In this document: positions 11,470-23,078 of the stretch, piece by piece
Layout: every line of letters begins with the position of its first letter
Position numbering within the stretch: position 1 is the first letter of the stretch
Assembly: GCA_037179385.1 (NCBI GenBank)
Contig: CM074179.1
Coordinates: 5,394,001-5,458,000 of the forward strand
Direction: 5' to 3'
From: Holothuria scabra
Lineage: Eukaryota; Echinodermata; Holothuroidea; Aspidochirotida; Holothuriidae
DNA length: 64,000 nucleotides
Program-made: the position numbers and the translations under genes
Notes under the pieces: model-generated
The model's database searches: none
Told to the model about the DNA's origin: nothing
Seen by the model: the letters and a program-made list of their open reading frames with translations, nothing else

Positions 11470-11710
11470 GGTGTTTATAATCTGAACACGTAATAAACGC
11501 CTACCTGTAACAGCTTTTAAACGCGTAAAGACGTTTAAACTAAACGCTTATATCCGTTTATGTATAACGCTAGCGTTTATTTACTTCAACAGTGTCTTTA
11601 TTATAGTAAACGCGTCAATGTGTTTAAAAATAAACAGAATAACACGTTTATAAATTGTAACAGCTTTTAAACGCTGTATAACGTTTATTGTAAACACTAT
11701 GTTTAGACAC
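11470..11710. repeat. left subterminal repeat zone of the CACTA element
   Basis: Many copies of TAAACG or its complement CGTTTA lie in about 240 bp in both orientations, including CTTTTAAACGC twice (near 11,513 and 11,664). Short subterminal repeats of this kind bind the transposition proteins of CACTA elements in plants; the same role here is inferred. Confidence 0.75.
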
Positions 11711-12798
11711 AAAGGTTCTCCACGTACAGAGGTATATGTATGACAGATGTTCAGCACCAGTATATGTCAGAGATGCCAACATTTACATCCAGAAATCAGA
11801 GAGGTTTCACACAGGAATCAGGGAGCTTTTGTAGAATGACATGCAACTTAATGAGGGAAAAACTCCCTTGAATCAGAGAGATTGTCATATTTGCTACTTG
11901 GAATGGACAAAAATCCTTGAATTTTCAGGGAGCCTCCCTGAGAATCAGAGAGAGTTGGCACCTCTGCAATGTGATGAGAAAGGTAGGAAACTCTTTGGTC
12001 ATCGTCCATACAAGCATTAATATTAAAATATACTTTTCTAGCCTTAACATTTAATAAGAAGACATGAAAGATTCACAAAGTGTACAATATCAAGACTATA
12101 AAAATGATGCTCTTAAAATAAAGGTTATATATAACAGCAAAGGCATCTTTAAACATAAATCTGCATAGACAGTCCGTATGTAATTGTCCTGATATTATCC
12201 TTAAAAATGTTCAGTATTTCATGGCTTTCGATGACAAATGCTACTATTTTTCATACTGGCATCAATCACTGAATATTTAATTTTCATGCTTGTTGCTAGC
12301 CTATATGGATTTCTGTATACACATATACACCATGACAAGTTTCAGGCTAATTTACCCCTTGAAATTAGAAAACCTCCGTGGATAAGTGAAAATGACCTAG
12401 TATAATTGCTGACATTATTTGGTGAAATGGAATGTTCATTGAAAGGGTAATGCTTGTCCATAAATATTTGTTCTGCGATCTGTTTAACTTTAGATAAAAC
12501 AATTGTACCCAAATGTTTCAAAAAACAAAACAAAAAAAAAAAGACAAAAACAACATTGAAAAAGAAAGAAACAAACAAACAAACAGGACTACACTGTACT
12601 CCTCTTTAGCCAAACCTGGTTCCATGAGTCTCAAAAATGCTTCATAGTAACACCCTTTAGCCATCTCGCACAGTGAAAATAAGGATACCTCAATTTGTTG
12701 GAACGCTCTTAATGGACGGATTAGTATACAGCATTGCAAGCACAACCCAGTGTTCGCGCATAAGGAACGTATCTTGGGTGGGAATTCACACTCTCGCA

Positions 12799-12861
12799 AA
12801 AACAATGGGAGGGATTTTCAAACTGAATTCAGAATGGGATCTCATTCCCTCCCATTGTTTT
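12799..12861. repeat. perfect 16-bp inverted repeat (hairpin)
   Basis: AAAACAATGGGAGGGA at 12,799-12,814 pairs exactly with TCCCTCCCATTGTTTT at 12,846-12,861, leaving a 31-nt loop that itself contains GAATTC. It could fold as a hairpin in single-stranded DNA or RNA, or be a solo miniature inverted-repeat element. Confidence 0.8.
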
Positions 12862-13420
12862 GATGACTAGGATTTCCTATACATACATGCAGTGATGGTG
12901 CACCAGATGCCGTGTCCACTGTATTTATTTGGGTTGGACATCAAGTTAAAGCCATACATCGGAAGATACTAAATTGCCAGGTACCATATCCTAACTGTAC
13001 AACAATCGTGGACACACCGCAAAGTGAGCAGGAATTTCCGCATTGTATTTTCTAATAGGTGGGATTCTGAAGAATTTAGCGTGATTCCCACAATCCTACC
13101 CCTTAGCGTTAAGACTGGGCCACAACATGCAGACAAATCATGGTTTTGTAAAGTTTAAAAATATCTTGGAGTTATTATAAATGTAGCACACAATATATGA
13201 TAAAAAGAGACATGTAAACATTAAGTATGTTACAATATCAAGCAGCACATAATACTTAAATGTGAAGTTACATATAATTATTCATAAAAAATTTATTAAA
13301 AAATCTTAGTGACTTATTGAGCTTTTAAGAAATGTTCCAGTGATGTAAGCTGGCTAAATGAATACAACATCGTTTTACAAAGAGTTTCAGACATGCTGTG
13401 CATGATTTTGCATTTTGCCT

Positions 13421-13626
13421 CTCATTTTTGCAATGTACCCACTTTTTGGGACGGAATTCCTCTTGAGTTGTTTATGCAATGAGAATAAGAGTACTGTGAA
13501 ACCTGAGGTCATTTTCAAGGTACTTAACTTGCATTTGCCACTCTTTTTTGCAATGTACACACTTTTTGGGACGGAATTCCTCGAGTTGTCTATGCAATGA
13601 GAATAAGAGTACTGTGAAACCTGAGG
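13421..13626. repeat. tandem duplication, 120-bp period
   Basis: The segment 13,421-13,509 recurs at 13,541-13,626, sharing GGGACGGAATTCCTC and ATGCAATGAGAATAAGAGTA with only a few differences and one 3-bp gap. The open frame across both copies is not evidence of a gene. Confidence 0.8.
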
Positions 13627-14559
13627 TACTTGCAGATCTTAATTTACACGAAAAGTTGCTTAAGGAATAAAAGACGGTAATAGAAATACAGGATAAGATA
13701 ATACGTTAAGTAAAAAATATAAATAAGTCAGCGTGAGATTTGTCAAAGCAGTTAGCATGTTAATGAAGTTGGCTCACACAATCAATAAATGTAGTAAAAT
13801 TGTTTTTTACTTTCCAAGGTAAGTGACATTCTAGTGAAAAGTCTACACATACAAAGCTTGTTTACTAGGCCACTCATTAAATAGTGAAAATATGACAGAC
13901 TTTCGCAATCACAAGATTTAACGTTGCAAAGACCTTGTTCAAGCTACCCCGACAATAACTACCATAAAGCATTTTTATCAATGAAGGTCCTTGCTGGAAG
14001 ATGGAATTACAGTTTGTCTTGTAACGTGCACTTCTTGTTGATAGACAAGATATTCATAATGAAAATGGTCAGAAATAGTTTCATTTTTCTGCTTAAATCT
14101 CTGGTTTTGACACCTTTTCTTTCGTGTCCCATTTCTGGCTATCAACCGTTGGCTGATGACCCACGACCCTGTTATCAAGTCACACATAGGCTATATAAAA
14201 TGTTTGTACAAGTATAGTGTACAAATGTACATGACGATAATACCCGACTGCGGCGACCCTTCTGTCTGGATCGTTCGCAACCCACAGAGCTGGATGTGAC
14301 CCATCAGAAAACATGTGGCCACCCACATTTGGGTTGGGACCGATCATTTGAGAACCGCTGCACTAAATGATGAGGATACTTCCCTGTAAGGGTCAATTAT
14401 TTTTGGTAGTCTACAGTCCCTTTTATCTGCTCTGTAATTAAGATAGTTTCACTGTGTTCTCCTAACAGCCTAAGTACACATACAGTCTCATGCTAAATAT
14501 CCCTACCCCATTCCATTGCCCCCATATCCTCATGGTAACAAAAAGAGTTATTCAGGGAT

Positions 14560-14565
14560 TTTATT
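14560..14565 (-). terminator. AATAAA polyadenylation signal of the CACTA accessory gene
   Basis: The complement of TTTATT reads AATAAA 60 nt downstream of the stop codon at 14,625, a normal distance for cleavage and polyadenylation in animals. No other candidate lies closer. Confidence 0.5.
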
Positions 14566-14624
14566 AATTTCCAAGCAAAGGTTTACGCCAATGGACATAT
14601 AAAAAGAAAAAGCTACTGGGTTTT

Positions 14625-17600
14625 CTATTGTTTTTCAATTTCTTTTATCTCATTTCTTAGCTGTGTGGAGAAAACACAGTACTTTTTACTTTTTTGACCA
14701 TCATAAGGCATGGTCTTTAAAAAGTGTGTTTGGACGATACCAAGGACCTGGCTGTAGATCCTTCGGTAGTCCAAGTCAAAAACATAATATGCAGCCAATA
14801 ACATTAACACTGCCACAGAAACATTATTAGACTGGCAATCAATCGAAATGGAGTCACCCACAATGTAGCTACCCCTCATGTCATCGTCATTTGTGAAGAG
14901 GACAATATGTGGTGCAACCCCCCGTGCAGTAGCCAAGTTGGCTTGAATATCTTTGTCAGCAACATCCTGCAAAAAAGAAAATAGTCATTGCTTTTATGCC
15001 ACATTTACGTTGTTGATGATGAAACTGCCCATTATAAGATAATATGCATCATAATCATAGATTTCTACTTTACTTGCACATATCCAACCAGAAGGATGTT
15101 CATGGCGGGCAAGGGGGGGGGGGGGAGAAAAACTAAACAAACAAAAGATTTCTCATAAGGTAAGTTTTGAAGAGTTTTCTAAACGAGATCAATGAAGCAC
15201 AGCATCTGATTTCCAAAAGTGAACTCCAGAGTCAAGGGGGCAGCGATTTTGATCAATCTATCACCAAAAGAATGTTTTGAACGAAGATTTTCTCAGAGTA
15301 AATGATTGTAGCTAAGAGCAAAGACATCATAACTGAGTGTAGATTTGTAGTATATCTAATAAATAAGAGGGATACAAACCATTAAGTGATTTGTAAAGAG
15401 TTAGCAAGATTTGTAAAACCTTAAAGGGAATGTAAGCAAGTGAATACAAAGGCCTCATACAGTGTCCTAACATGTACCAACAAGAGATGAAAAAAGTTAA
15501 CTTATGTAAATGTCATTTTAGAAATTCATACAAATGTGATACAATTGTTACTTTTGTATTTGCTGCCATAAAATTGAATGAACTGAATCAAATATTGCTT
15601 CTTATATTGAAAGTCTGTACATTGCCATCCACATTACCCATGTATTAAAAGAAGTAAATCAAAGAGCAAATTATTCACTCAAATACACTTACAGTATCAA
15701 TATTTTAAAATTATCATAACCAAAGGCTAACAAAAAGCTATAGTTACAATAACAGAATTATTGTACTCACATCTTTCATATTTATAACAGGACATGTCTT
15801 CTTTCCCTTCCCTTTATCAAAGCAGGTCATCTTCTCAATAAATGCAATGCATTGAAGCATTCTTGCAGGACCCTGCTGAAAAACAGCACAAAAGAAAATT
15901 TGAGAGTGTCCTTTTCATCTGAAAGCTTTTACCATGATTGCGTACTAAGATAGAGAACACTGAATGTGCAGGGAAAATACCAGGACTTTTCACCAATTCC
16001 TAGCATCACTCCACATAAATGATTGAAAAGGCATCTGCACAGTGAAATCAAGAACCTCCATTTTTGTTCACTAAAATAATCCAGTCCAGCACCAATTCCA
16101 CTTTGGCCAAAGCCTCTCTTTTTAGCATACTGTACTGCCAATATCCAAGGAACACAGAGGAAACACAAGTGCAGACTTCTTAGTAGTGTGCAGTTACAGC
16201 TGATTTAATGGCAACTCATCACTGCCTGCCTCCTTGTTGGCACTGGCATACATGTCAATGTGTCATTCTAAGAGTAAAATTTATCCAAATATTCAGGAAG
16301 CACATGGCATTTTATTTTTTTTCTTCTAGGGAGGGGCATTACAATTGATACTGAATCATTGATACTGAATGTGAACAAAGTTTAGGGGGTAAAGGAGCAT
16401 TTACTCCAACCGTTGGTTTAGGGGATTTAACTGAGCTTCACAGTACTCTTTTTAAACGTAAGATGGTTAACCGTTATTTTCATTTCAGATTCTGTGTACA
16501 CCTGTATGTTTGGTACACAGGCATCTGACTCAGCCCTAGAGCTGACTCCAGCCAAATGACACTACTTTACACTACAACTCATACACATCAGTCACAGACT
16601 GAAAATACAGGATAGTTTACAATAACATTTGACATTACCTCTTCTTCCATTCCCATCAGTGATTCCACTGCCTTCAAGAAGGTTTCCATTGACTTAGTGA
16701 GGCCACTGAATACATCTTTCCCAAGAAGGAGTTGAAAATCATAAAGCAGCTGCAAGTACGGAAAGAAAAAATATTTATTGACTATATCAAAGCAACGTTG
16801 GCAGTAGAATTAAGACCATTTATGTCCATACAAGGATTTTTGAGGAGCTGCTACGTTTGCATTTTGAAATCGACAAATTCCTGCTGTCCTAAAATTGCTG
16901 TGACACTTGGAAAGGATACCAAAATTTCTTCTCCTGGTCTAGCAGACCCCACAGTCAATGCTTCATTGATAAGATTGAAATTTGTAAACCATACCATAAA
17001 ACACAGCCCTACATATTGAAACACCTTCAATAAATAAATAGCTCAGTGGAAAAACTATACATTACAGTTACTGCTGATGAGAGGTACACAGACAAATGTG
17101 AAAATATATTTAGCACAACTTTGAAGAATCTGCATTTTAAAGTGAGCATGTGTGGTTAAAACAGTAAACAACACTTGCTCACATAATAAATGCTACACTT
17201 ACGTAAGTCCCATCAGCATAACAAGGCATTTTTTCAAACACTGGGACGATGCAAGTGTCTGGAAGAGTTTTTATCCACTGATGGCGGTTTGCGAAAGTTT
17301 CTTTCATCAGGGCTTTGATATGGCTTTCACTACGGTTAACTGCTGGTTTTGCCCACTCTTTTTGGAGTTCCTCACAGTGAATTTCATACTCTCCTTCTGG
17401 AATGGGGTCCGAAGACTCCTCAAAACGGCGTCTTTTCAGTGGTAAGATGGATGATGTTGAAGCATTAGGCTGAGATGGCAATGACTTTTTCTTTGCACGC
17501 CATCTCATGTGCCTTATATGCTGGCTTAAAGTCGTTGTAAATACACTCTGAGGGTTGAAAATTTTTTTTCCATGTTAGTAAAACAAACCCTGGCACTTAT

Positions 17601-20600
17601 TCACGAAGGAGGTGGGGGGGGGTCACCATCACCCATTTTTAACATGCAGCTAGTTCCATCTTTGAATGTAACCTCTTTACTTTAATTATGAGAGAATTCA
17701 AGAGTAAAAGTATGTTTTTAATGAGTATAGGTTGTCTGCTTAAGTATGGGAACTGTTAGGAGGCCAATTTATTATTTAGGTCAGTTTGTTCCATTACATG
17801 TACCTAAAGTCAAGTTTCAAAAATATATGTTACAGAGCTTAAAAAATGCATCAAAATGTTTCAACTACCATCTTCATAGGACCTTCCTGAGCTGAGATAT
17901 AAAATGTTGAAGCTTATTCACTCAATTCAAATTTTTATATTGTGCAATATTTTTTAAGCCATTGTTGTAATTAATGTTTTTGTTTTTCTTTGTTTTTCAG
18001 AAGCCATTGCACCTTGTTCCACAATGTGATCACTGTCTTATTGTTATAGGGTGACTTGGCTATAACAGCTCTCCGTAAACCATGCTAAGCAAGTAAACAG
18101 TGATTGTTTCATGGTCATATAAACATTTTATTTTCAAAAAGAAACACAGGGAGGTAATGTGACTTGTACATGAAGAACATCACAGATTGCTGTGAAATAG
18201 ATGATTTGAAATGAATTGAACTAATTTCAACATTTTATATCTCAGCAATGGATCAAGCTGTGAATGTGGGAGTCAGGGTAGGAATTAAGTGAGGGCTCAG
18301 GGAGATAAGCCCCTAACCCATGTTAAAACAGCCCCAAAAATGTAGTCACAAGGGCAAAATAGCCCATATAATTAGTGTAGGGCAGGGTATTTTGAAGGCA
18401 AATATTGGTTAATCAGTCAAAAAAGAGCCCCAGTTAGTTAAAAACTAATTCCTACCCTGGTGGGAGTTGAATGAATGGAACCTATTTTGGAATCTCTAAC
18501 ATATCTAAAATATATATATTCTTGTAATTTAACACTTAAGGAAGGTCCACTTAAAGTTACATACCCATGGCTTTGTCCCCTCCATTCCAATGCAGGGATA
18601 TTTAGTCCAAAGTTTCATACCAATTGACTGGTAATCTGCACTGCTTTCAAGGACTCCAATCGATTGGTAATAACTAGCTGACTCTGCAATCAATTTGCCC
18701 CAAACACCATTGGCATTTCCTTTCTCTAGATTTTGTTGGACGAAAGACGAAAATACTGGCAGTTGAACATCTCGTGGGCCTTTTGTAAGCTGAAGTTCTG
18801 TGGTGACAAATGAATACTGAATTTATGAAGATATCATTTTAGTTATGTTGGACTTATGGAAAACTATCTGTCATCTGTTTATGTTGCTGCCATTGTTTGC
18901 AATAAAAAGGATTTGTCTCTTAGACTTAGTTCCATTCACTTCAATAAATGCATTTTTGTTTAAGAATGACAAAACCACAACTTTATGGGATATACACATA
19001 GCATTTGGAAGATATTACTTTCAAACCAAAGCAGTTATTTGCAAGATCAACATAGAAAGACATTCATTGTGTAGATAAAACATCAGGACAAAGAGGCCAT
19101 ATAATTCTACAACTACATGGGGACTGTGGAGGAACAGTAGTTTTTTGACAAAAAAGTTCTTTAAAATGAGAAACAGCGTATCTTGAGTCAGGAGTATTTC
19201 TGCAAGGGTTAGAGAACATGTACTGTAATGCCTGTTTTTTGGTCTTTTCCACACAAGGCTTTTGTCAAAAAACAACCAAATTTATTAAGGCTGTGACCGT
19301 GTACAGAAGTGATTAATTTATTGCGACATGTAAACGATGGCATGTGGAATAAACGCTTAGTATAAAGCTACTGTACAAGCATTTAATTGCAAAACTTGTT
19401 TTCTGATGGTTTTTCATCCATTACTTTGATGATCATTAGTTCTTGTTATGAAACTCATTCTAAGCGTATTGGACCCTTGAGGACTTCAAAGTTTCAGAAT
19501 AATTTAATATTACCAGGCAAAATAATAACTGTTACTATTCCTGCATTACATTCAGCATCAATCACTACATACTGAAATTGATTTCTCTTGTTATTAAGAA
19601 ATCACGAGTAATCGCTAAGCGTTCACAAAATTTTGAGGTTAAACGTTAAATTATTTGCTACACTTTCACAGCCCTAGAATATATATACTCCTGTAGAATT
19701 TTTGGTAATCTTGACATATTTTCTTTTCCATTGAGGTACCATTTTATGGCTTTTCAATTAGATTGCCCAGCATGAATTATTTTTTCACATCATGGGTCAA
19801 AGAGTAAAACAAATCTATTCAAAAGCTTAAGAGCATCGTAGTTGTTGATGCTTGGGAAAGCCAACAAAACATGAAATTAAGGGGTTAGCATTTTACACAT
19901 GTATACAAATCACATTGTAGACATTCCCTGTGATGCTTAAAAATTTGTGACTCACTTGTAGCAGCTGGCTTATCCTGACTAATTGCACTTGCACCAGGGA
20001 TATCTTTGTCTTGACTATGGGGTTCCAAAACTTCTTCTTGCATGTCAAATGTACTTGCACTACTTTGGATAGCAGAACAAGCTTCCCACTTTTCTTCATT
20101 CTGAAGGAGGATGAGAGTAACTCCTTGAAATTCCTTAAGAATTTCGTCATCATCTATGTCTGTTCCATCCTCCTCCAAGACGATTTTAACATTACCCTGG
20201 AGTCCTAGTTTGGTTTTTCCTATGAATCGAAACAAACATCACATTAACACATACATTTCTTGACTTGCAATTTTCTTCTACCTGCTCTGAATACACCTTA
20301 CTTATGTTACTCCTGAATGCAGTCAAAAACTTATAATCCTGAAGGATGACTGTGTCAATAATGCAGTTTTTTATAACATTTACTGAACACATACAGCACT
20401 CAATAGTGCTTACAGTTTACACTTTACAGAGGATACATTATTACAGTAGGTCATTGATAAGCATACTGCAGCACGAAACCTATTGTATAAAGTTTCCTTA
20501 ACTGCAATACTGTAAAGTAGGTCTCTATAAATTTTTAAATGATAACAAAGGACCTTGTCAATTTGATAATTCCTGTAGTTAGGAAATATCTTTCCTACAA

Positions 20601-21777
20601 TTTTTGTTTGATTCTGTCTTCTGATCGGCCTCTGCAGTACCAGTGATAAAGGGATAATGGGCTTAATAAATGAGTGGCCAACAACAGCATTTTTGTCCCA
20701 GATGCAAACTCACGGGGACAAAAAGGTTATGGCAGAATTGTACAGGGGGTACAACTACTGGGCAGGGAGGGAATAGTAGCAGTATTGTAGCATCTACAGT
20801 ACACACTACAAATCTTGCTCCTGTTTAGCTTGCTATGGTTTTAAGGGTTTCTTTCTTTTGAGAGAGAACTACAAACAGAATGGGTACATCAATACAGGGG
20901 ACAAAATAGTGTCAGTGAATTGATGAGGCAAAATATCACTTGACATTATTCTTTAAAGAGGCTCATTGAGTTGATATCGATAACTTAATGAGAGTCTCAA
21001 AGGGTCACTACCAACTAACAATGGTTACAGTTAGCATAACAAGTTTCAAGTTCAAACGTCACAGAAAACATTAAAATTTTGAATTTTCTAGTGTCTTGAC
21101 ATGTAACTGTTTTGTACGTAATTTGAAAAAGTGTCTGGTCACAAATTTTTGAAAACCGTCTTCAACCTTTAAGTACTCACTCAAAAGATTATTTGTATAT
21201 AGGGTATGGGGATTGTCTAAGATTGACCATTTGTCATTGGTATGTGAACAAAACTTTACATGTTTGGAAAAATTTGTTGAATTTCATGAACCAACTCAAT
21301 TAGCCGCTTTAAAAGAGTTATTAGTACTAGCAAGAACTTCAACTTTTGCTAAATTAAAATAAGAACTGATTAGTAATTGTGGGTAGCAAATTACAATGCG
21401 AATCCAGGTATTTTATCCCTTGCAATGGGTATATACGATGGGCAGATCCTTTGATTTGATCACTCTTGGCCTGAACTGCCAGGAAGGAGTTAGTTTTGTT
21501 GTTTGTTAACCAAATTTTACTCCCTTTTTACTTTTCTATATTAAAGCTTAACACAGTACCATTCCTGCTTTCCTTGGCTACAATTGCATCAACATACAAT
21601 TTCACCATGATATCAATTTGGCTGTATTCCATGCTCTCAGCAGAAGGGGAAAATATTGACTACTGCTTTAAAGTAGAAAAACATCAACTTACCTTTTTCT
21701 ATCACATCTTCAATTCCATCCCCTACAACACACTTCTTAATTGTTCGACCTTGGTTCCACACTTTGTAAATGGGCAT
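14625..21777 (-). CDS. CIDE-N-domain, SAMD3-like accessory protein of the CACTA element (7 exons, 494 aa)
   Basis: Exons: 21777-21693, 20219-19956, 18797-18565, 17547-17203, 16749-16639, 15875-15771, 14966-14625. All introns are GT-AG, every phase matches, the sum is 1485 nt and there is no internal stop, so the gene looks intact. Exons 1-2 encode a CIDE-N-like fold (MPIYKVWNQGRTIKKCVV, then VKIVLEEDGTDIDDDEI and LILLQNEEKWE). Residues of about 120-230 (exon 3 to early exon 4) match the SAMD3-like family region around YQSIGMKLWTKYP and LSQHIRHMRWR. Exon 4 adds a basic stretch (KKKSLPSQ, LKRRRF) and NRHQWIKTLPD. The last exon holds the family's C-terminal domain (PHIVLFTNDDD, VLMLLAAYYVFDLDYRRIYS). 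The start is the ATG that opens the CIDE-N strand. It lies downstream of the transposase on the same strand. Biochemical function is unknown; CIDE-N domains mediate protein-protein association and filament formation. Confidence 0.8.
17891..18246. mobile_element. MITE with about 20-40 bp terminal inverted repeats, copy 1
   Basis: GCTGAGATATAAAATGTTGA at the left end is inverted at the right end (TTCAACATTTTATATCTCAG). The 356-bp element has no coding potential and lies in intron 3 of the CACTA accessory gene. A homologous copy of the same length is at 63,376-63,734, which confirms it as a mobile repeat. Confidence 0.8.
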
Positions 21778-23078
21778 GGTGAACACTGAAGAGTAGGTAA
21801 TGTGCCACGCACAGACGTAATAAAACACAGTAACTCCTCTCTATTTTCTCTAAGAAGCTATGGTGTGCAATGCAAACAATTAAGCAACTTTTGAGTTTTG
21901 TCATTTCCTACAGTGTACAGCCACAACTAAACATTTGCATCATTGTATGATAAGGGATTCCGCCAGAAACACAAAAAAGGGGGGAGGATTAGTTACTGCT
22001 TAACCCCAAGTTCAAATTGATGCTGTCTTAGGCTAAAATTATGCGTGGGTTCAGGGGGACAAACGCTTCCTTCAAGGCCCCTGTAAGGTGCAATTTGAAG
22101 GTTTTAAAGGCCATTTATTTGTGTAAGTTCAAACATTGCTGCAAAATTGTTGTAAGAAACCACGATATGGACAATTTTCTAATTTTTATGGAAATGAAAA
22201 GGGGGGGCAGGGAGATTTTACCCATATTCTTCTGGAAAGGGGGGGGGGACCAATCCCCCTTGCCCCCTCTGACGGAAACCCTGAAGATACTGCACAAGAT
22301 GTCAACTGGCAAGTACACAATACCAAAAACAACTTGTTATACATCTAAAGAAACTGTCTTGATATATATGTACAGTATGAATACTTGTTTGAAAGTTATG
22401 TAGGTGTAAGTAAATATTATTGCTGATGAGTTGCAAAATGACAAAAAATTTTTAGATGTGCACATACAGTACATACTAACAGCAGCCAACCCCATCACTA
22501 GGGTCATTGTGACTTCTGTCACTACAGAACTTGCAAGTGGCTTTTGGATTATGAGGCAGACATGTTTTGTTGTAACTGTTCTCTAAGGCTGAAACACCCA
22601 GTATCCTACTTTACAGTACTGTAGGTACAACTTATGTTTGTATGTTACAGATATTTCAATAATTTGATGAAATACTGCTAAAACTTGCAGTATGTACTGC
22701 TTCTGTACATATGGCAAAAAGGGGTGGGGATAACACTACTGTGCCAGCATTGGTCACCATGAAAAAATGGGTTTTTGCAATTAATGAACATTTTTAAAGA
22801 GAATATGAAAGGGGTGCATGAAAATCTTGTCTGCAGTTGTACAGCAAAATACAGAATTTTAATTTAAAGGGAATCAACTATGACTGCATGGCCGTCTGCA
22901 ATATTATGCAATTCTGTACATAAAATACAAAAGATCAAAGGGGAAAAACTTTTACACTTACAAGCGGGGTTTGCCTTTCCCAGGGAATATTGTCATACTT
23001 TTTCATGATGAAATAAAGTAAGGGTATTTTTCCTTACTATATTACAGTGGTACAGTACCTATTCAGGAAGAACTGTAT
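21778..23078. other. intergenic region between accessory gene and transposase
   Basis: No exon is recognised in these 1.3 kb. They must hold the promoter of the accessory gene (minus strand) and the 3' end of the transposase transcript. Two G-rich runs (about 22,201 and 22,241) occur. A short plus-strand open frame at 22,041-22,403 has no recognisable features. Confidence 0.5.

Larger units (their letters stand above)
11711..14559. other. non-coding left arm of the CACTA element
   Basis: I find no coding exon here. The stretch is AT-rich and contains a 16-bp-stem hairpin (12,799-12,861) and a 120-bp-period tandem duplication (13,421-13,626). It lies downstream of the accessory gene's 3' end. 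Confidence 0.6.

Noticed and set aside
22041..22403. 120-codon plus-strand frame in the CACTA element
   Set aside because: No family resemblance, contains poly-Gly from G runs, and lies antisense to the element's genes; treated as chance.
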